Of a stretch of DNA of 10,773 nt, positions 8,332 through 10,773 are shown piece by piece; position 1 is the stretch's first letter, and every line of letters starts with the position of its first letter. The position numbers and the translations under genes are program-made. The stretch is from assembly GCA_024642185.1 (NCBI GenBank), contig JAHEBR010000056.1, positions 1-10,773 on the forward strand, given 5' to 3'. The notes under the pieces were generated by a model, which worked only from the letters and a program-made list of their open reading frames with translations, ran no database searches and was not told the origin of the DNA. The DNA is from Marivivens sp. (GTDB taxonomy: Bacteria; Pseudomonadota; Alphaproteobacteria; Rhodobacterales; Rhodobacteraceae).

Positions 8332-9434
8332 GCAGCGCGACCCACATCACCCTGAGCCAGATCGAGCGCTACTGGATCCACCGCTTCGGCGACAAGCTGC
8401 TCCTCTGGGTCTATGCCAAGCTCTTCGCGGTCATGCTCGCCCTCTTCCTCTGCTTCCCCAAGCAGCAGCGGATGAGCCACAACAACGGCATCGGCGCGGC
8501 GGGCAAACTGCGGATCGTCGATCACCCCGAATTTCCCGCGCACCCCTTCTTTGCGCCGGGCCGGGAGTTTCCGGTGCGGATCCGCCACGCCTCGGCCACC
8601 TTCCTCGACGATGCGATGAACTGCATCCGCAGTATGTCGATCAAGCTCTCGGACCATCATTTCAAAAGCCCCTTCGACATCGAGATGAATTCAGGCGAGG
8701 TGAGCCTTTTCTGGTCGGCCGCGAGTTTCCTGAAATTCGCCCGTCTCAGGGGCGAGAAATACGGGATCGAATACCGCGACTATAACCGCAAATATCCCAA
8801 CGGCCTTGCCGGTTCGATGGCCGCCGGCCGCCGCCACGCGACCTCGTTTCACAACCTGCATTACTACTGCAAGACGCCCTTCCTCTACATGGGTTCGGAC
8901 AACATCAAGCGCTATGCGAAATACCGCGTGATCCCCGCCGACAACGAGCCGGAGTCGGGCAAGGAAGAGAACCCCAGCGAATGGGACCAGTGCAACCAGC
9001 GCATCCTGCCGCACGAGACGCGGGGGCGGAATTACCTCAAATATGAATACGAAGACCGCATCCGCCGCGAGGGCGCCCGCTATCGCCTGCAGATCCAGAC
9101 CCATCCTGCCTCGGACAATGAGGATCCGGAGGTGTTCAACAACATGATCGTCTGGGACGAAGACGCGCATCCCTGGCAAGATCTCGGGATCATCACCATC
9201 GACCGCACGCTCGACTGGAAGGAAAGCACGCTCACGACCTTCTCGGTCAACAACATGCCGAAAACGCTCGGCGTGCTGCCTGCAAAGTCGATCTTCGACT
9301 ACAACTCGCTCAACTATCTCCGCGCCCATTCCGAGTTGGCCCGCAAAGCGCGTATGCTGTCCTATAAAGTCTACGGCATGGTCCCGCCGATCCCCGACAA
9401 TGACAACCGGAACGTTTCGGACTGGGGGGTCTAG
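8328..9434 (+). CDS. Catalase-related hemoprotein of the allene oxide synthase type, lacking the proximal Tyr
   Basis: A 368-residue member of the small catalase-related family typified by the coral allene oxide synthase (AOS) domain, which converts lipoxygenase hydroperoxides to allene oxides. Matches to the coral protein, from memory, run through the whole chain: a distal segment RMSHNNGIGAAG (48-59) for RATHTVGTGGIG; EFPVRIRHAS (80-89) for TFPARLRHAN; FDIEMNSGEVSLFW (116-129); YRLQIQTHPAS (252-262); LGVLPAKSIFDYNSLNYLR (314-332). The distal His is H51 (preceded by Ser50, where coral has Thr66), and N121 is the coral Asn137. The proximal R-x-x-x-Y motif reads R332-A-H-S-E336, so the heme-ligating Tyr is Glu. 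The activity, or even heme binding, is therefore open. A 21-residue hydrophobic stretch (24-44) could associate with membrane, in keeping with a lipid substrate. Coupling to the lipoxygenase gene argues that it acts on that enzyme's product. There is no sign of frameshift or decay. Confidence 0.88.
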   Translation: MSSATHITLSQIERYWIHRFGDKLLLWVYAKLFAVMLALFLCFPKQQRMSHNNGIGAAGKLRIVDHPEFPAHPFFAPGREFPVRIRHASATFLDDAMNCIRSMSIKLSDHHFKSPFDIEMNSGEVSLFWSAASFLKFARLRGEKYGIEYRDYNRKYPNGLAGSMAAGRRHATSFHNLHYYCKTPFLYMGSDNIKRYAKYRVIPADNEPESGKEENPSEWDQCNQRILPHETRGRNYLKYEYEDRIRREGARYRLQIQTHPASDNEDPEVFNNMIVWDEDAHPWQDLGIITIDRTLDWKESTLTTFSVNNMPKTLGVLPAKSIFDYNSLNYLRAHSELARKARMLSYKVYGMVPPIPDNDNRNVSDWGV

Positions 9435-9451
9435 CCCAAAGTGGGCGCTAG
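9431..9451. terminator. Hairpin across the convergent stop codons, no U-tract
   Basis: CTAGCCCA (9431-9438) pairs with TGGGC (9442-9446) and CTAG (9448-9451) around a 3-base loop, with a small bulge at 9447-9448. The first CTAG holds the stop codons of both convergent genes. No T-run follows on either strand, so this is not a classical intrinsic terminator. It may still pause polymerase or protect 3' ends of both transcripts. The call is weak. Confidence 0.3.
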
Positions 9452-10357
9452 GGGCTTGCCGCCCTCTTCCAGCTTGAGAAAATCGAGAAAGCCTTGCGCG
9501 GCATTCGTCAGATGCTTGCCGCGCCGGTGCACGGCGAACCAACGCCGGCGCAGGGGGAAGCCCTCGACATCCAGCACCACGATCTCGCCCGCAACCAGTT
9601 CCAGCCGCAGCGCGTGGAGCGAAAGATAGGCGATGCCCAGCCCCGAGATCACGCCCTGCTTGATCGCCTCGCTGTCGTCAAACTCCATGTGGGTCGCCAG
9701 CGTGACCCCGCGCGACTGGCAGAGCTTGTCGACCGCCTGACGGGTGCCCGATCCGGGCTCGCGGTGGATGATATCCTCGCCCGCAAGGCGCGAGAGCGGG
9801 ATATTGGCCTGCCCGACCAGCGGGTGATCGGGCCTTGCGGCAAAGACGATGACGTTTTCGAGGAAAGGCTCGGCCACGACCGCCTCTTCCTCGGGCGTCT
9901 GCCCCATGATGTAGAGATCGTCCGCATTGGCGGCGATGCGGACGAGAAGGGTCTCGCGGTTGGCGATCTGCAGGCGTGGCTCGACACGGGGGAAGCGGCG
10001 TTTGAAATCGCCCAGAAGCTGGGGCAGGAAATACTTGGCCGTCGAGACCACCGCGATCGACAGGGGCCCTGCCACTTCGCGGTGCATATCCTCGATCGCC
10101 GCCTGCATCTCGCCAAGCCGCCCAAGGATATCCCGCGAGGCCGCCGCGACGACCTCGCCCGCGTAGGTCAGGTGCATTGATTTTCCGTGCTGCTCGGTCA
10201 AAGGCAGGCCGATCTTTTCCTCAAGGCTGCGCACCTGCATCGACACCGAAGGCTGCGACAAATGCGCCTCTTCGGCGGCCCGCGTGATCGAACCATGGCG
10301 GGCCACCGCCTCGAACAGGCGCATTTGCTGCAATGTTGGCGCTATCACACCTGCCAT
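9431..10357 (-). CDS. cbbR: LysR-family transcriptional regulator CbbR
   Basis: A 308-residue LysR-type regulator, of normal family length. The N-terminal winged helix-turn-helix (about 5-65) contains LQQMRLFEAVARHGSITRAAEEAHLSQPSVSMQVRSLE. The co-inducer-binding domain follows from about 90 (PLSIAVVSTAKYFLPQLLGDFKRRFP). Position directly divergent from cbbL, plus resemblance to known CbbR proteins, supports its role as the Calvin-cycle regulator. CbbR proteins sense metabolites such as ribulose bisphosphate and activate cbb operons. The ATG at 10357-10355 has AGAGGA (10369-10364) 6 bases upstream. The gene ends tail-to-tail with the catalase-like gene, the two stops sharing 9431-9434. It probably represses its own transcription, as is common in the family, because its promoter lies in the shared control region. 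I see no reason to link it to the lipoxygenase operon beyond adjacency. Confidence 0.93.
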   Translation of the reverse strand: MAGVIAPTLQQMRLFEAVARHGSITRAAEEAHLSQPSVSMQVRSLEEKIGLPLTEQHGKSMHLTYAGEVVAAASRDILGRLGEMQAAIEDMHREVAGPLSIAVVSTAKYFLPQLLGDFKRRFPRVEPRLQIANRETLLVRIAANADDLYIMGQTPEEEAVVAEPFLENVIVFAARPDHPLVGQANIPLSRLAGEDIIHREPGSGTRQAVDKLCQSRGVTLATHMEFDDSEAIKQGVISGLGIAYLSLHALRLELVAGEIVVLDVEGFPLRRRWFAVHRRGKHLTNAAQGFLDFLKLEEGGKPLAPTLG

Positions 10358-10375
10358 AAGTTTTCCTCTATGTAG

Positions 10376-10404
10376 TTTATCAAAAGAATATATTTTTCTA
10401 TATT
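10376..10404 (+). promoter_or_regulatory. Candidate CbbR operator and cbbL promoter
   Basis: This AT-rich patch in an otherwise GC-rich region contains the inverted repeat AGAA-N7-TTCT (10385-10399), a LysR-like dyad. A weak plus-strand promoter can be drawn with TTTATC (10376-10381) and TATATT (10399-10404) at 17-base spacing; a poor -35 fits an activator-dependent promoter. A second TATATT at 10389-10394 is an alternative -10. I did not find the TNA-N7-TNA form described for CbbR sites, so the operator call is tentative. Confidence 0.4.
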
Positions 10405-10415
10405 CCTCCCGTCAA
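10387..10415 (-). promoter_or_regulatory. Predicted sigma-70-type promoter of cbbR
   Basis: On the minus strand, TTGACG (10415-10410) and TATATT (10392-10387) are separated by exactly 17 bases, each matching five of six consensus positions. Transcription would begin near 10380, giving a leader of about 23 bases that contains the AGAGGA ribosome binding site. The same bases form the cbbL control region, so the two promoters overlap and probably compete. Confidence 0.6.
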
Positions 10416-10451
10416 CTAGCGTCCCCCCAAGTTCGCCGAAAGGGAGGAATA
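10401..10451 (+). promoter_or_regulatory. Inverted repeat able to sequester the cbbL ribosome binding site
   Basis: TATTCCTCCC (10401-10410) is perfectly complementary to GGGAGGAATA (10442-10451), ten pairs around a 31-base loop. The loop can itself fold AACT (10414-10417) with AGTT (10430-10433). The right arm is the cbbL Shine-Dalgarno (GGAGG at 10443-10447). In an mRNA starting at or before 10401 this would hide the ribosome binding site. If transcription starts near 10411, as one promoter reading suggests, the left arm is absent from the RNA and the repeat would act only as DNA. Confidence 0.45.
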
Positions 10452-10456
10452 CCGCG

Positions 10457-10773
10457 ATGGCACTAGATCAACCCAAAGCCTACAAGGCCGGGGTCAAGGA
10501 ATACCGGGAAACCTATTGGATGCCCGACTATACCCCCAAAGACACCGACTTTCTGGCCTGTTTCAAAATCATCCCCCAGCAAGGCGTTCCGCGCGAAGAA
10601 GCCGCCGCCGCCGTGGCCGCAGAAAGCTCGACCGGGACATGGACGACCGTCTGGACCGACCTTCTGACCGACCTCGACTATTACAAGGGTCGCGCCTATG
10701 CGATCGAGGACGTGCCGGGCAGCGACGATGCCTTCTATGCTTTCATCGCCTACCCGATCGACCTGTTCGAAGA
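10457..10773 (+). CDS. cbbL: RuBisCO large subunit, form I red-type, N-terminal part
   Basis: The first 105 residues of ribulose-1,5-bisphosphate carboxylase/oxygenase large subunit, which fixes CO2 onto ribulose bisphosphate in the Calvin cycle; the gene continues past the right edge. YKAGVKEYRETYWMPDYTPKDTD (residues 9-31) and AAVAAESSTGTWTTVWTDLLTDLDYYKGRAY (51-81) are diagnostic. E56, T61 and W62 correspond to the active-site Glu60, Thr65 and Trp66 of plant RuBisCO. The ETYWMPDYTPKDTD and LLTDLDYYKGRAY forms are of the red (IC/ID) type found in many alphaproteobacteria, not the green cyanobacterial type. The ATG has a strong GGAGG 9 bases upstream. Its divergent neighbour is cbbR, its expected activator. 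A cbbS small-subunit gene would be expected downstream. Confidence 0.97.
   Translation, partial: MALDQPKAYKAGVKEYRETYWMPDYTPKDTDFLACFKIIPQQGVPREEAAAAVAAESSTGTWTTVWTDLLTDLDYYKGRAYAIEDVPGSDDAFYAFIAYPIDLFE

Noticed and set aside
8328..9434. The catalase-like gene as a true catalase
   Set aside because: It is too short (368 residues), lacks the proximal Tyr, and its closest resemblance is to coral allene oxide synthase. Hydrogen peroxide dismutation is not supported.
1..10773. CRISPR array, insertion sequence, integrase, tRNA or phage genes
   Set aside because: I saw no direct-repeat array, transposase or integrase motifs, terminal inverted repeats, or cloverleaf sequence on either strand.

Overview
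The window suggests an alphaproteobacterium, most likely Rhodobacteraceae. It is GC-rich, and at its right end it carries a red-type form I RuBisCO large-subunit gene with a divergently transcribed cbbR-type LysR regulator. This assignment rests on protein resemblance only.

Layout. (1) 1-806, minus strand: the N-terminal 268 residues of an old-yellow-enzyme/trimethylamine-dehydrogenase-class flavoprotein, cut by the window edge. (2) 807-968: divergent intergenic region. (3) 969-9434, plus strand: a tight three-gene unit. It begins with a 1722-residue signalling protein (Ser/Thr kinase, STAND-like AAA ATPase, long helical-repeat region, GAF domain, class III adenylyl cyclase). This overlaps by 20 bases a 737-residue lipoxygenase, which overlaps by 4 bases (ATGA) a 368-residue catalase-related protein of the allene oxide synthase type. 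(4) 9431-10357, minus strand: cbbR, whose stop codon shares a CTAG with the stop of the catalase-like gene. (5) 10358-10456: the short cbbR/cbbL divergent control region. (6) 10457-10773, plus strand: the start of cbbL, cut by the window edge.

The most interesting part is the three-gene unit. In corals, a catalase-related allene oxide synthase and a lipoxygenase are fused in one polypeptide. Here the same two protein types are separate, in reversed order, and translationally coupled behind a large signal-integrating kinase/adenylyl cyclase. The lipoxygenase keeps all five expected iron ligands, including the C-terminal Ile. The catalase-like protein keeps the distal His and Asn, but its proximal heme-ligand Tyr position reads Glu. 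I infer a signal-linked oxylipin or lipid-peroxide system whose second enzyme has unusual heme chemistry or no heme. The cbb genes on the right look like ordinary Calvin-cycle genes, although the short cbbR/cbbL control region holds an inverted repeat that covers the cbbL ribosome binding site.
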